From CBDFKB01 sp965248715 (GTDB taxonomy: Bacteria; Pseudomonadota; Alphaproteobacteria; Rhizobiales; Rhizobiaceae), in the NCBI GenBank assembly GCA_965248715.1, contig CBDFKB010000007.1:558001-622000 (forward strand): 64,000 nucleotides of DNA, read 5' to 3'. The notes beneath the pieces were generated by a model that was given only the letters and a program-made list of their open reading frames with translations, was not told the origin of the DNA and ran no database searches. Of the stretch, positions 16,788 to 25,576 are shown in pieces (position 1 is the first letter of the stretch; each line of letters starts with the position of its first letter). The translations under genes and the position numbers were made by a program.

Positions 16788-17705
16788 ATGGCCCAAAATC
16801 TCCCAGTAGTTTCCGCCGGCGAGAACGGACTTTCTCGTTACCTCGATGAAATCCGTAAATTTCCAATGCTCGAACCGCAGCAGGAATACATGCTGGCAAA
16901 ACGGTATCTTGAGCACGAAGACCGTGATGCGGCGCACCAAATGGTGACCAGCCATCTGCGCTTGGTAGCAAAGATCGCCATGGGATATCGTGGCTATGGC
17001 CTGCCGATCGGTGAAGTAATTTCCGAGGGCAATGTCGGGCTGATGCAGGCGGTGAAAAAATTCGATCCAGAACGTGGTTTTCGCCTTGCAACCTATGCCA
17101 TGTGGTGGATCAAAGCGGCGATCCAGGAGTATGTGCTTCGCTCGTGGAGCCTGGTGAAAATGGGCACCACCGCCAACCAGAAGCGGCTGTTTTTTAATCT
17201 GCGTAAAGCAAAAAGCCGGATTCAGGCGCTCGACGATGGCGATCTTAATCCCGAACAGGTGGCGATCATTGCCAAACAGCTAGGGGTCAGCGAGGAGGAA
17301 GTAACCTCGATGAACCGGCGCCTCGGCGGTGATGCTTCGCTCAATGCGCCGATCAAAGCGGCAGAGGGCGAATCCGGCCAGTGGCAGGATTGGCTGGTCG
17401 ATGAAAGCAGCAGCCAGGAACAGATCCTGATCGAAAACGACGAACTGGAAACCAGGCGTGAAATGCTGAAAGAATCCATGTCGGTGCTCAATGAGCGCGA
17501 ACAGCGGATTTTCAAAGCGCGTCGGCTGAGCGATGTGCCGATTACACTGGAGGGATTATCCGGCGAGTTCGGCATTTCCCGCGAGCGGGTTCGCCAGATC
17601 GAGGTCAGGGCGTTCGAAAAAGTGCAAAAGGCGGTCAAAACTATGGCCCGCGAACTGGCCAATCCGTCCGCCATGAAGAAATCCCAACCATCGCAAATTG
17701 TTTGA
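16788..17705 (+). CDS. rpoH: RNA polymerase heat-shock sigma factor RpoH (sigma-32)
   Basis: Directs RNA polymerase to heat-shock promoters. The 305-residue protein has region 2 (HLRLVAKIAMGYRGYGLPIGE and the core-binding GNVGLMQAVKKFDPERGF), the RpoH box NQKRLFFNLRKAK (about 125-137), and the region 4 helix-turn-helix ISRERVRQIEVRAFEKVQ. The RpoH box separates it from RpoD and from other sigma-70 members. It starts at ATG 16788 behind GAAAGGGTGC. The 150-base gap after rluD should hold its own promoter, but I could not identify one with confidence. Nothing in the protein looks unusual. Confidence 0.97.
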   Translation: MAQNLPVVSAGENGLSRYLDEIRKFPMLEPQQEYMLAKRYLEHEDRDAAHQMVTSHLRLVAKIAMGYRGYGLPIGEVISEGNVGLMQAVKKFDPERGFRLATYAMWWIKAAIQEYVLRSWSLVKMGTTANQKRLFFNLRKAKSRIQALDDGDLNPEQVAIIAKQLGVSEEEVTSMNRRLGGDASLNAPIKAAEGESGQWQDWLVDESSSQEQILIENDELETRREMLKESMSVLNEREQRIFKARRLSDVPITLEGLSGEFGISRERVRQIEVRAFEKVQKAVKTMARELANPSAMKKSQPSQIV

Positions 17706-18167
17706 TTTTGGATTTTTCTTGCGTACTGGCTATTGCAAGCATGGGGTATGTGCGCCACGGTTTTGTGGCAATTTGTTCAATGCATTTGTGTGACTACCAA
17801 CGATGGTTAATATTGACCCCTTTGTTGGCGGAAAAATAGTTTGCTGGCGTAGGGAAATTTTCCGCAGCCTGCCTGAGGATCGGCTGTCGCCGCCACTCCA
17901 TACAATTTCCGCCTGATCCCAAAGTGGATCACAGTAATTGCGGACAAAGCTGCATGATGATGACGATCAGTCATTCAGCCAAAAGTGGGTAGATCAGGTT
18001 CTAGGCCCTGTTGAGTATCATGATTGTGGTACCGGTTTTGGGAAAAATGACACGCATAAACAAAGGGATAGCGCGACGAAGCTACTCCAACGCTTGGTGA
18101 CAAGCGCCAAAGTTAGTGCCCGGATAACACCCACGCTGCCGATACTTATGCGAATGTGACGAGACGC
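17706..18167. other. intergenic region with interrupted repeat R1d
   Basis: A 462-base gap between convergent genes. R1d, itself split by a fragment of R3, fills about 17977-18108. The remaining sequence shows no gene. Confidence 0.5.
17977..18108 (+). repeat. R1d, R1 element interrupted by an R3 end fragment
   Basis: The left part of R1 (CCAAAAGTGGGTA, 17979-17991) is separated from the rest (GTACCGGTTTTGGG onward to CTTGGTGACAAGCGCC) by about 35 bases that contain CTAGGCCCTGTTGAGTATCA, the terminal sequence of R3. The junction repeats GTGG(G)TA on both sides. The right CTAG is lost. Confidence 0.75.
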
Positions 18168-18392
18168 TTATTCCTGCGTCGCCTCTTCAAGGACGATAGT
18201 ATCGGCCGCCGGTTCGGTTTGCAGGACCGCCGGGTCGAAAGTGCTCATCGCGCTGTCGGTGGTCGACGCATCGGCGATAACCTGGTCATGGGTCGACGCC
18301 GCATGTTTTCCAAACCCACAGCCGCTACCGGCCGCCGCCATGGTCACGCTAGCCAACAGTATGGCCAAGCTCATTGCAATCGATTTGCGCAT
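18168..18392 (-). CDS. small secreted protein of unknown function
   Basis: A 74-residue product starting at ATG 18392 with GGGAG six bases upstream. Residues 1-21 are a signal peptide (SIAMSLAILLASVTMAAAG) followed by a single Cys motif (SGCGFGKH). The cysteine is not in a classic lipobox, so cleavage by signal peptidase I or lipidation are both possible. The mature ~50 residues are acidic and Thr/Ala-rich with no recognisable fold. A longer frame extends upstream into the TraB gene but lacks a start signal. It is transcribed in the same direction as the TraB/GumN gene, 184 bases downstream of it. Confidence 0.6.
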   Translation of the reverse strand: MRKSIAMSLAILLASVTMAAAGSGCGFGKHAASTHDQVIADASTTDSAMSTFDPAVLQTEPAADTIVLEEATQE

Positions 18393-18576
18393 TGCTTTCT
18401 CCCATCGCCCGGCTCTACCGGTTCCAGCCTCCTGGCTGCACCATTTCGGAGCCGTCTCATCCCAATCTAGCAGCGAACAAAGGTTGGAACAAATCACAGT
18501 TTGGAGAATAATATTGCCCTCACCCACCGATACCAAACAGCAGGGTTTGGCGTATCGCAAATGTTTCAGATGTCGG

Positions 18577-19596
18577 TTAAAGCACTGGTTCCAGATCAAA
18601 TCCGGCTTGCCGGAGCAAAGCAACAAGACCGACTTTACCGGTCAAATGCAGCGCGCCAACTGCGACAAATGTATTGCCCTTGGCCAGATGCGGCAGGGCG
18701 CCATCCAGCATCGTTTGATTGCGCATATCGATCATGATTTCCTGGAATTTGCCATAATCGGTAAGTGTCTGGTTTTCTGGCACCAACGCCCGCATTAATG
18801 GCAGCATGTAGGCGGTGTTGCCTTCCAGATAAAGTTGAACCATGGTTTCGATCATATCTTCTGCGTAATTTTTGTTCGATAGGGTCTGGGTCAACGCATC
18901 TATGTGTAAGGATTCCGGCAAGCTGGCCATCGCCGAGAACTGGTCTTCGAGGCTTTCGAGGCCGATTACCTGCTTGCCCCTGGCCAAGGCTTGGTTGCCA
19001 AGCACCTGGTCGAGCACTTTAGAGCCACCGCGCTTGCGACTGAGTTCGCAGACCGGCAACGCCAGGGTGGTGGAAATCAGCCAGGGCTGCATGCGGTCGG
19101 CAACTTCAAACGGCACACCGCGGGCTAAGGTTTCGCGACGAAATTCACCATGCAATCTCTCCGGTAGGCGCTCGCTTAGGGTGCTACCGTCGAGTAGCAT
19201 TGTGTAGTGGAGCATGCTCATCATCTTGGCCTGCAGGCCGCCGGGATCAAGCACATCGGTATTTTCGATCACCACCGTGTCGGCGGTTTCGAACGATACC
19301 CGCACCGCCATAGGCAATTCGGTCACCCGGGGATCGGAAACATGCATGGTGCCGAGAAGCCAGGAGTGGGCGATACCGCTCTTCGAAACCCGCCAGAACC
19401 GCGCATGGCCGTTAGCGATCGTTTCCGCTTCTGCGCGCATGGCGGCAAATGCTTGCGGATCGTCGCGCTCGATCGCCGCCATCAGGTTGGCACCGCCGCA
19501 TTGCTGCGGCTTGTCGGCGGCGTCGGCAGCCTTGCCCAATACGATCAGGAACGAGACCAGGAAGACGAATTTGATCACCGTCAAGCTGATCAACAT
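18577..19596 (-). CDS. TraB/GumN family protein
   Basis: A ~339-residue envelope protein of the TraB/GumN superfamily, which shares a fold with ChaN/EreA-type proteins and has proposed hydrolase activity. The start at 19596 gives a signal peptide (MLISLTVIKFVFLVSFLIVL, cut near KAADA); GGA lies just upstream. The conserved motif WLLGTMHVSDPRVTELP (about 82) and the C-terminal FVAVGALHLTGKVGLVALL are diagnostic. Two further in-frame ATGs reach 19689. It has the single-domain bacterial length (290-350). A metallohydrolase role is inferred from family work, not visible here. Confidence 0.85.
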   Translation of the reverse strand: MLISLTVIKFVFLVSFLIVLGKAADAADKPQQCGGANLMAAIERDDPQAFAAMRAEAETIANGHARFWRVSKSGIAHSWLLGTMHVSDPRVTELPMAVRVSFETADTVVIENTDVLDPGGLQAKMMSMLHYTMLLDGSTLSERLPERLHGEFRRETLARGVPFEVADRMQPWLISTTLALPVCELSRKRGGSKVLDQVLGNQALARGKQVIGLESLEDQFSAMASLPESLHIDALTQTLSNKNYAEDMIETMVQLYLEGNTAYMLPLMRALVPENQTLTDYGKFQEIMIDMRNQTMLDGALPHLAKGNTFVAVGALHLTGKVGLVALLRQAGFDLEPVL

Positions 19597-19745
19597 TGTT
19601 TCCGTCGTTCGGTGCAACAATCGATCCAACATCGCTATTGATTTTCCACTACCCAGGTTTGACACGCACCATGACGCCAATTGGCTCACAAGCGGTTAAG
19701 GTGATCGGTTAACGCCAGGTTTCCCATGGATAGCCGCCGCAATGC

Positions 19746-19994
19746 TCATATCCGTTTACCAGCACCGTTGAGACGATTGGCGGAAACATCGTTATTCGGC
19801 CGTCGCGCTTCACGGACCGCATCGTCGTGGGTGATGCCGATGTCGGCCAATTGATGGGCGTCGAGCTGTAAAAGTTCCTTGCGCTCGGCGCGGATCTGCT
19901 GCCGCAATTTGGCGGTTTTGTTGAACACCCGCAGCCGGTCGAACCATTTGCTGAAGCTGAAATTCGTGTGGTGGGTGGTTTCTGCAATCGTCAT
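19746..19994 (-). CDS. DUF1127 (YjiS-like) small protein
   Basis: An 82-residue protein with a basic amphipathic N-terminal half and the conserved DUF1127 core LDAHQLADIGITHDDAVREA (about 46-65). Family members in alphaproteobacteria have been linked to phosphate/carbon metabolism and RNA binding, but the molecular role is open. The start at 19994 has GGAG seven bases upstream; an ATG directly in front (19997) is equally possible. It is divergent from the LysR gene across ~107 bases, a pairing repeated in many alphaproteobacteria and suggesting LysR control. Confidence 0.85.
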   Translation of the reverse strand: MTIAETTHHTNFSFSKWFDRLRVFNKTAKLRQQIRAERKELLQLDAHQLADIGITHDDAVREARRPNNDVSANRLNGAGKRI

Positions 19995-20101
19995 CATCAA
20001 TCTCCATTTTTTACAGGTCAATTTCCTGCCTGTTGCTAATATGGGGTGCGATGACATATAATGAAAACGAAAGTTTCTTATCTCAATCATTAGGAACGGT
20101 T

Positions 20102-20980
20102 ATGGTATCGGAGTTGCTCAGAGACATTGATGTGGCGCTGCTACGGACCTTTGCCGCAGTGGTCGAGACCGGCGGCATGACCAGTGCGTCGAAAGTGCAA
20201 AACCTGACCCAGGCGGCGGTTAGCCAACAGATCAAGCGGCTGGAGGAATTGTTTGGCGAGAGCCTCTTCGACCGCAGCCAAAAGCGGTTGCAGCTCACCT
20301 CCGCCGGCGAGCGCTTGCAGGCGCACGCATTGAAAATGCTGCGTCTTAACGATGAAGTTTGGTCGGCGATGACCGCGCCTGCCTTTGCTGGTGAAGTGGC
20401 GCTCGGCGTGCCGCATGACATTATTTTGACCTACATGCCGCCGATCCTACGCTCGTTCAGCCGCGCCTGGCCGCAGATCAAGGTAACCCTGTTCAGCAAT
20501 ACCACGCCGATTTTGCTGGAACAGCTAAATAACGGACAGATTGACTTGACGCTGACCACCGAACCCGAGCGCGGGCCGGACGTGTTGCTGACCGACTGTT
20601 TGGTATGGGCCGGCATGCGCGGCGGCCACAGTGCCGAAAAGACGCCGTTGCCGGTGGCCCTTGGCTGCGAAAAATGTGCGTTCAGATCGGCTGCAGTGCA
20701 TGCTCTGGCCAAGGCCGGGGTGGATTGGGAATTGTCATGCCACACCGGCAGTCAGGAACCGGTGATCGCCGTGCTGGAGGCCGACATGGCGGTAGCTCCG
20801 TTTTTATCGCAGACCGTGCCGGAACAATTGGCGATCATTCCTGACAGTGCCGGTTTGCCGCACCTACCGACCTTCTACGTTAATCTGCATTTCCGCCCGC
20901 TTGGCGCCAGCGATATTGCGCTGGAACTTGGCCGCCACATCCGCAGAGGATTTGCCGGGCGGATAAGCGCCGCCGCTTAA
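20102..20980 (+). CDS. LysR-family transcriptional regulator
   Basis: A 292-residue DNA-binding regulator: the N-terminal winged helix-turn-helix (about 8-65; ALLRTFAAVVETGGMTSAS, LTQAAVSQQIKRLEE, LFDRSQKRLQLTSAGERL) followed by a periplasmic-binding-protein-like effector domain (about 90-285). I start it at ATG 20102; the frame extends to 20033 without a better signal. The divergent DUF1127 gene is the obvious candidate target. The effector molecule cannot be inferred. The 3' end overlaps the convergent xerC stop by four bases. Confidence 0.92.
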   Translation: MVSELLRDIDVALLRTFAAVVETGGMTSASKVQNLTQAAVSQQIKRLEELFGESLFDRSQKRLQLTSAGERLQAHALKMLRLNDEVWSAMTAPAFAGEVALGVPHDIILTYMPPILRSFSRAWPQIKVTLFSNTTPILLEQLNNGQIDLTLTTEPERGPDVLLTDCLVWAGMRGGHSAEKTPLPVALGCEKCAFRSAAVHALAKAGVDWELSCHTGSQEPVIAVLEADMAVAPFLSQTVPEQLAIIPDSAGLPHLPTFYVNLHFRPLGASDIALELGRHIRRGFAGRISAAA

Positions 20981-21924
20981 GCGCGTGGATGGGCCTTAAG
21001 ATAGGTTTGCATCAGCGCCTTGGCATCGACCGCGGTATAGACCTGTGTCGTCGACAGGCTGGCGTGGCCGAGCAATTCCTGGATCGTGCGCAAATCGCCG
21101 CCACCAGCCAACAAATGGGTGGCAAATGAATGGCGCAATGCGTGCGGCGTCGCGGTTTGCGGCAGCCCCATGGCGCCGCGCAGCAACCGCATCGCCCGTT
21201 GCAGAACCGCCGGGTTAAGCGGCCCACCGCGTGCGCCGCGAAACATCGGCAATTCAGCCACCAGAGAAAACGGGCACGCTGCAAGATAGGCGTCAACCGC
21301 GCCCGCCACCGCCCCCAACACCGGCACCAGCCGGGTCTTGTTGCCCTTACCGGTAACCCGCAATCCCGTAGCACCGGCTGATTGCCAATCGGCGGGTGTG
21401 ATCGCCAATGCTTCGGAAATCCGTAACCCGCAACCATAGAGCAAGGTCAGTACGGCGGCATCACGGGCGGCAATCCACGGTTCAACGGCCAATTGGTCTT
21501 CGATGCCGCCAAGCCTAACCGCGTCGTCGGCGGCAAGCGGCTTGGGCAAAGTTTTAGGTTGTTTCGGGGTTCTGACCGCGGCAAGCCCGGCCGATGAGGC
21601 AAGTCCCGATTTTTCCAGATAGCGGATAAAGGACCTAATGCCAGCCATGCCCCGTGCCAGGGTTCGCGGACCAACACCGGTCTTGCGGCGCTCGGCCAGG
21701 TAGGCACGAAGGGTCATTGGTTTGAGATCGGCAAGATCATTTAATTGTGCCGGTTGGCCGCCATACTGGGCCATGAAAGCCAGGAACTGGCCCACATCGG
21801 CCTGATAGGCTTGAGCGGTCTTGTCAGACAAGCGCCGTTGGTCACGCAGATAACTTAGCCAGGCGGTAGTTTTCGCCGCCACTTCCGCCGAAACAGGTGT
21901 TTCCAGCAAATCATCGGCCATCAT
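20977..21924 (-). CDS. xerC: tyrosine recombinase XerC
   Basis: Site-specific recombinase that, with XerD, resolves chromosome dimers at dif. The ~315-residue protein has the N-terminal SAM-like DNA-binding domain and the C-terminal catalytic domain with the tetrad Arg (GCGLRISEAL), His-x-x-Arg (TPHALRHSFATHL), His (LLGHASLSTTQ) and nucleophile Tyr (TQVYTAVD). XerC rather than XerD is favoured by its position beside priA, a common alphaproteobacterial order, and by the N-terminal sequence; the call between them is an inference. Tandem ATGs (21924, 21921) follow AAAGGA. It is divergent from priA. Confidence 0.9.
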   Translation of the reverse strand: MMADDLLETPVSAEVAAKTTAWLSYLRDQRRLSDKTAQAYQADVGQFLAFMAQYGGQPAQLNDLADLKPMTLRAYLAERRKTGVGPRTLARGMAGIRSFIRYLEKSGLASSAGLAAVRTPKQPKTLPKPLAADDAVRLGGIEDQLAVEPWIAARDAAVLTLLYGCGLRISEALAITPADWQSAGATGLRVTGKGNKTRLVPVLGAVAGAVDAYLAACPFSLVAELPMFRGARGGPLNPAVLQRAMRLLRGAMGLPQTATPHALRHSFATHLLAGGGDLRTIQELLGHASLSTTQVYTAVDAKALMQTYLKAHPRA

Positions 21925-22084
21925 CAAATTCCTTTGCCGCAAACCATGGCTAAGTCGGATTAAGATTTTGTTAACTACCTAAAAGGCGTTGACCAGCTAC
22001 CGGCTGGACACAATGTTCGCCTCGCCCGTCACCCGGCATCGTGATAAAGCGCGTGTTTGTAACCTTGTTTGCCCAAAGGTGCCT

Positions 22085-24253
22085 GTGACCGACCGTTTGG
22101 CCGCCATATTAACCCCGGTGCCCCTCGACAGGATTTATTCCTACCGGGTGCCTGACGGTATGGAGTTGCACCCTGGTGACATGGTTCAGGTGCCACTTGG
22201 GCCGCGCCTCATTGCCGGTGTGGTCTGGGACCATGAACCAGACCCCGTCGACCCGGCAAAACTGCGCGATGTCGAACGGAAATTCGACTGTCCGCCGCTC
22301 AGCACAACCATGATGGCCTTTGTCGACTGGGTCGCCGCCTACTCTATAAATCCGCCCGGTATGGTGTTGAAAATGGTGCTGCGGGTACCGGCAGCGTTGG
22401 CGCCGGAACCGCCGCAATTGGGTCTGGTATATGACGGCCAAGAACCGCCGCGCATGACGTCGGCTCGCAGTCGGGTGCTGGAATTGGCCCGCGAGGGAGC
22501 GATTTGGAGCAAATCCGGCCTTGCCCATGCCGCCGGCGTTAGCCCGTCGGTGATCGAAGGGCTAAAAAAGGCTGGCAGTTTTGCCGAACGGCCGATCCCG
22601 GCGCAGCCGGTGGTACCACGGCCTGATCCAAGCCATGCCCCGCCAACGCTCTCAACCGAGCAACGAGAGGCCGCCAACCGGTTAAGCCAGGCGTTGGTGG
22701 AACAAAAATTCGCTCCGGTTTTGCTTGAAGGGGTCACTGGCGCCGGCAAAACCGAGGTCTATTTCGAGGCGATCGCCGAAGTTCTTGCCGCCGGCCGCCA
22801 AGTATTGGTCTTGGTGCCGGAGATCGCGCTGACCAAAACGTTTTTGGACCGCTTCGAGGCCAGGTTCGGTGCCCCGCCCGGCGAATGGCATTCCGATATT
22901 GCGCCAAGGACCCGGGAACGGACCTGGCGTCAGGTGGCAGAAAACCGTGTGCAAATTATTGCCGGCGCCCGCTCCTCGCTTTACCTGCCGTTTCGCGATC
23001 TCGGCCTGATTGTGGTCGACGAGGAACATGACCAAGCCTACAAACAGGAAGACCGGGTTCACTACAATGCCCGCGACATGGCGGTGGTGCGCGCCATGTT
23101 GGGCGACATTCCGGTAATATTGGCTTCGGCCACACCATCGGTAGAAAGCCGGGTCAACGCCGAGACCGGGCGTTACCGGCACATCCATTTGAAAAGCCGG
23201 TTCGGCGCCGCGGCAATGCCGAAACTGTCGATCATCGACATGCGAAAATCTCCGCCGCCGCGCGGTGCCTTTATCTCTTCGGTGTTGCGCCAGGCGATCG
23301 GCGAAACCTTGGCCAATGGCCAGCAATCTTTATTGTTTCTCAACCGGCGTGGCTATGCACCGCTCACCCTTTGTCGGGCCTGCGGCCACCGCTTTTCCTG
23401 CAACAATTGCTCCGCCTGGTTGGTCGAACACCGGTTCCGCCGGCAATTGACCTGCCATCATTGCGGACATTTCGAACCGGTACCCGAAGCCTGCCCGCAT
23501 TGCGGCACTCTTGATCATCTGGTCGCCTGCGGCCCCGGTGTCGAGCGCATTGCGGAAGAAGTTGATGCCGCGTTCCCCGACGCCCGCATTGTCGTGCTGT
23601 CTTCGGACATGGCCGGCGGCGTCACCCGACTTCGCGCCGAATTCAAGGCGATTGCTGATGGCAGCGCCGACATTGTGGTCGGCACCCAATTGGTCGCTAA
23701 GGGACACAATTTTCCGCATATGGTCTGTGTCGGCGTTATCGATGCCGATCTTGGCCTCGCCAATGGCGATCCACGCGCGGCCGAGCGCACCCATCAATTG
23801 CTGTGCCAGGTAACCGGTCGTGCCGGCCGGGCCGGTGGCGTCAGCACCGGGTTCATCCAAACCTATCAGCCTGAACATCCGGTGATCCAGGCGATCGCCC
23901 GCAGTGACACGGAAACCTTTTATGCCCGAGAGATCGAGCACCGCCGCGCCGCTGGCCTGCCGCCATTTGGCCGCCTGGTTTCGTTGATCGTTTCTGCCCG
24001 TTCGCCAGTCGAAGCCGAAACCCACGCCCGCGCCATGCGCCGCCTTGCGCCGCGCGACGACAATTTCCGTGTACTTGGCCCGGCCGAAGCGCCGATGGCG
24101 CTCATTCGCGGCCGCTACCGATATCGCCTGTTGGTGCGCTCGCAGCGAAATTTGCACATTCAGCACTATGTCCGCGCTTGGCTCGCGGTTGCACCAAAGC
24201 CGCGCGGCAGTGTGCGCCTGCAGATCGATGTCGACCCGCAGAGTTTCCTGTAG
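22085..24253 (+). CDS. priA: primosomal replication restart helicase PriA
   Basis: 3'-5' DNA helicase that reloads the replisome at stalled forks. The protein, ~722 residues from the GTG at 22085 (AAAGG five bases upstream), has the N-terminal 3'BD/winged-helix part, Walker A GVTGAGKTEVYFEA, Walker B DEEH (IVVDEEHDQAYKQ), motif III ASATPSVES, two zinc-binding Cys clusters (CRACGHRFSCNNC; CHHCGHFEPVPEACPHCG) and the C-terminal helicase lobe with QVTGRAGRAG. A frame extension to 21989 has no ribosome site. Divergent from xerC. It is complete and ordinary. Confidence 0.97.
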   Translation: MTDRLAAILTPVPLDRIYSYRVPDGMELHPGDMVQVPLGPRLIAGVVWDHEPDPVDPAKLRDVERKFDCPPLSTTMMAFVDWVAAYSINPPGMVLKMVLRVPAALAPEPPQLGLVYDGQEPPRMTSARSRVLELAREGAIWSKSGLAHAAGVSPSVIEGLKKAGSFAERPIPAQPVVPRPDPSHAPPTLSTEQREAANRLSQALVEQKFAPVLLEGVTGAGKTEVYFEAIAEVLAAGRQVLVLVPEIALTKTFLDRFEARFGAPPGEWHSDIAPRTRERTWRQVAENRVQIIAGARSSLYLPFRDLGLIVVDEEHDQAYKQEDRVHYNARDMAVVRAMLGDIPVILASATPSVESRVNAETGRYRHIHLKSRFGAAAMPKLSIIDMRKSPPPRGAFISSVLRQAIGETLANGQQSLLFLNRRGYAPLTLCRACGHRFSCNNCSAWLVEHRFRRQLTCHHCGHFEPVPEACPHCGTLDHLVACGPGVERIAEEVDAAFPDARIVVLSSDMAGGVTRLRAEFKAIADGSADIVVGTQLVAKGHNFPHMVCVGVIDADLGLANGDPRAAERTHQLLCQVTGRAGRAGGVSTGFIQTYQPEHPVIQAIARSDTETFYAREIEHRRAAGLPPFGRLVSLIVSARSPVEAETHARAMRRLAPRDDNFRVLGPAEAPMALIRGRYRYRLLVRSQRNLHIQHYVRAWLAVAPKPRGSVRLQIDVDPQSFL

Positions 24254-24299
24254 GCGGCGCGGTCGATAGTCTGGGCTGCGAATCACTTTGAGCGGTGCG

Positions 24300-25082
24300 A
24301 TGGAAATTTACCTGCCAACCTCATTTGTTGAATGGCTGCCACTGGCGGTGCCAATCGCCACCTTGCTGGTCGGCCTGGCCTATCTGTTGGTGCCTCAGCG
24401 TATCCTGGCAGAGCGCCATCAAGATAACCAGGCCGTGGCAATCGGGCAGATCCGCGCTGGGCGTATCCTGGCCGCTGGGCCTTTGATCGGTTCGGCACTA
24501 GCGGCGATATTGCTGCAACAACCGGTGGTGCAGTTTTTGCTCGCTCTGGCCTGGGGCATCACCGGTTTGGGATTTCTCAGCAACGAACCCAGTCTGCGGC
24601 GAGAAGCTGCACGCGCGGGCGCGGGCAAAGCTGTGGCGGCCAATCGTATCATTCTCGCCGGTTGCATCATCCTTGGTCTTGGCGCGGCGGCATTTGCCCG
24701 CAGCCCCGAATTGGCGTGGTTTTCCCCTGCCGGGTTGGCCGGCTGGCTGACTTTTGCCGGCGCAATTGCTGCGGTGGCGATCGGATTGGCGGCGATCATT
24801 GTGCCGGGCACCCTGATTAACCTGGTCGGCGGACCTACACCAGCCGATCAGCCGCGCCTGGCACAGGGGACAATCGCAGGTTTTTGGATCGCAGGCGGCC
24901 TAACGCTGCTGGCGAGCGGAAACATTTTCCTAATCTTGCTGATCGGCGCCAATTGGACTTTTACCACAATCGCCACATTGGTGTCGCTGGCCCTCGAGCG
25001 CCCATTTGACCTTAGACGACCGATAATCGGACTTTTGGCACTAATGTTTGCGTTTGCAGCGCTCGACACGGTGTTTAGCTAG
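24300..25082 (+). CDS. polytopic membrane protein, possible internal duplication (DUF4345-like)
   Basis: A 260-residue, very hydrophobic protein with about seven or eight transmembrane helices. The two halves look alike: LLVGLAYLLVPQRILAER with GQIRAGRILAAGPLIG and LLALAWGITGLG in the first, AIGLAAIIVPGTLINLVGG with AQGTIAGFWIAGGLTLL and LLIGANWTFTTIATLVS in the second. Each half resembles DUF4345-type four-helix membrane modules, so the gene may be a tandem fusion of that unit. It sits between priA and the atp operon, where most relatives have nothing. Starts are TTG at 24288 or ATG at 24300; I prefer the latter. Function unknown. Confidence 0.75.
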   Translation: MEIYLPTSFVEWLPLAVPIATLLVGLAYLLVPQRILAERHQDNQAVAIGQIRAGRILAAGPLIGSALAAILLQQPVVQFLLALAWGITGLGFLSNEPSLRREAARAGAGKAVAANRIILAGCIILGLGAAAFARSPELAWFSPAGLAGWLTFAGAIAAVAIGLAAIIVPGTLINLVGGPTPADQPRLAQGTIAGFWIAGGLTLLASGNIFLILLIGANWTFTTIATLVSLALERPFDLRRPIIGLLALMFAFAALDTVFS

Positions 25083-25087
25083 ACTCA

Positions 25088-25358
25088 AGGACCTGTTGAC
25101 AATTATGGTTGTGGCGCCGGCGTGGCCGATTTGGTCGCTGGCAAGGCGCGAAAGGCGCCGTAGTGTTGGCCACTTCAAGCTTTTTGCAACGTAGTCCAGG
25201 GGCCAAATCGGCCGCGTCCCGAAGGGATTTGATCAAATTGGCCCAGTTTCGCGCCGCTCGTCGTCGAATATGCCCAACATGTCCTTCCTTCTCACACCAC
25301 GAAACTGGACCAATTTGATCAAACCGACACTACAACCATAATTGTCAACAGGCCCTAG
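25088..25358 (+). repeat. R3b, R3 element carrying a nested insertion (R5)
   Basis: The two ends are near-perfect inverted repeats (AGGACCTGTTGACAATTATG with GTTGT; mirrored ACAACCATAATTGTCAACAGG). The interior matches R3a (GGCAAGGCGCGAAAGGCGC, CACTTCAAGC, GGGGCCAAA). Between CGG (25211) and the returning CACTAC, 25228-25323 is foreign sequence with its own inverted ends. Confidence 0.85.
25228..25323 (+). repeat. R5, 96 bp MITE-like element nested in R3b
   Basis: Terminal inverted repeats of 24 bases, TTTGATCAAATTGGCCCAGT plus TTCG on the left and CGAA plus ACTGGACCAATTTGATCAAA on the right, with one mismatch. R3a lacks this block, so it inserted after R3 formed. No coding capacity for a transposase. 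Confidence 0.85.
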
Positions 25359-25379
25359 GACCTGTTGACAAACAGGACC
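25355..25379 (+). repeat. mini-R3 remnant
   Basis: A shared CTAG (25355) followed by GACCTGTTGACAAACAGGACC, which is just the two R3 tips joined back to back (CCTGTT-GACA-AACAGG). It looks like a deletion derivative abutting R3b. Confidence 0.6.
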
Positions 25380-25576
25380 AGGTTTAATCGCATGCGACAA
25401 TCCTTGCCATAAATCCGGCGCGCTCTTATGTTGCCTGCCGGCGGCACCTGTGCTAGGGAACCTCGTTGCTGGACAGGGGGCATCTTCTCCAATCCTTACT
25501 GCTGATAAAACTGATATGATATCAATGGCTTGATCTAAGCTTGTCCATTGTCTCAACCGCCGGAAAAGATCAATTC

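Larger units (their letters stand above)
25083..25576. other. intergenic region upstream of the atp operon
   Basis: 494 bases before atpH, more than half of it repeats (R3b with nested R5, and a mini-R3). The last ~200 bases should contain the atp promoter; I could not pick a confident -35/-10 pair. Confidence 0.5.

Noticed and set aside
20033..20101. Longer N-terminus for the LysR regulator
   Set aside because: The conserved domain begins only after the ATG at 20102 and the extension would enter the divergent DUF1127 promoter.
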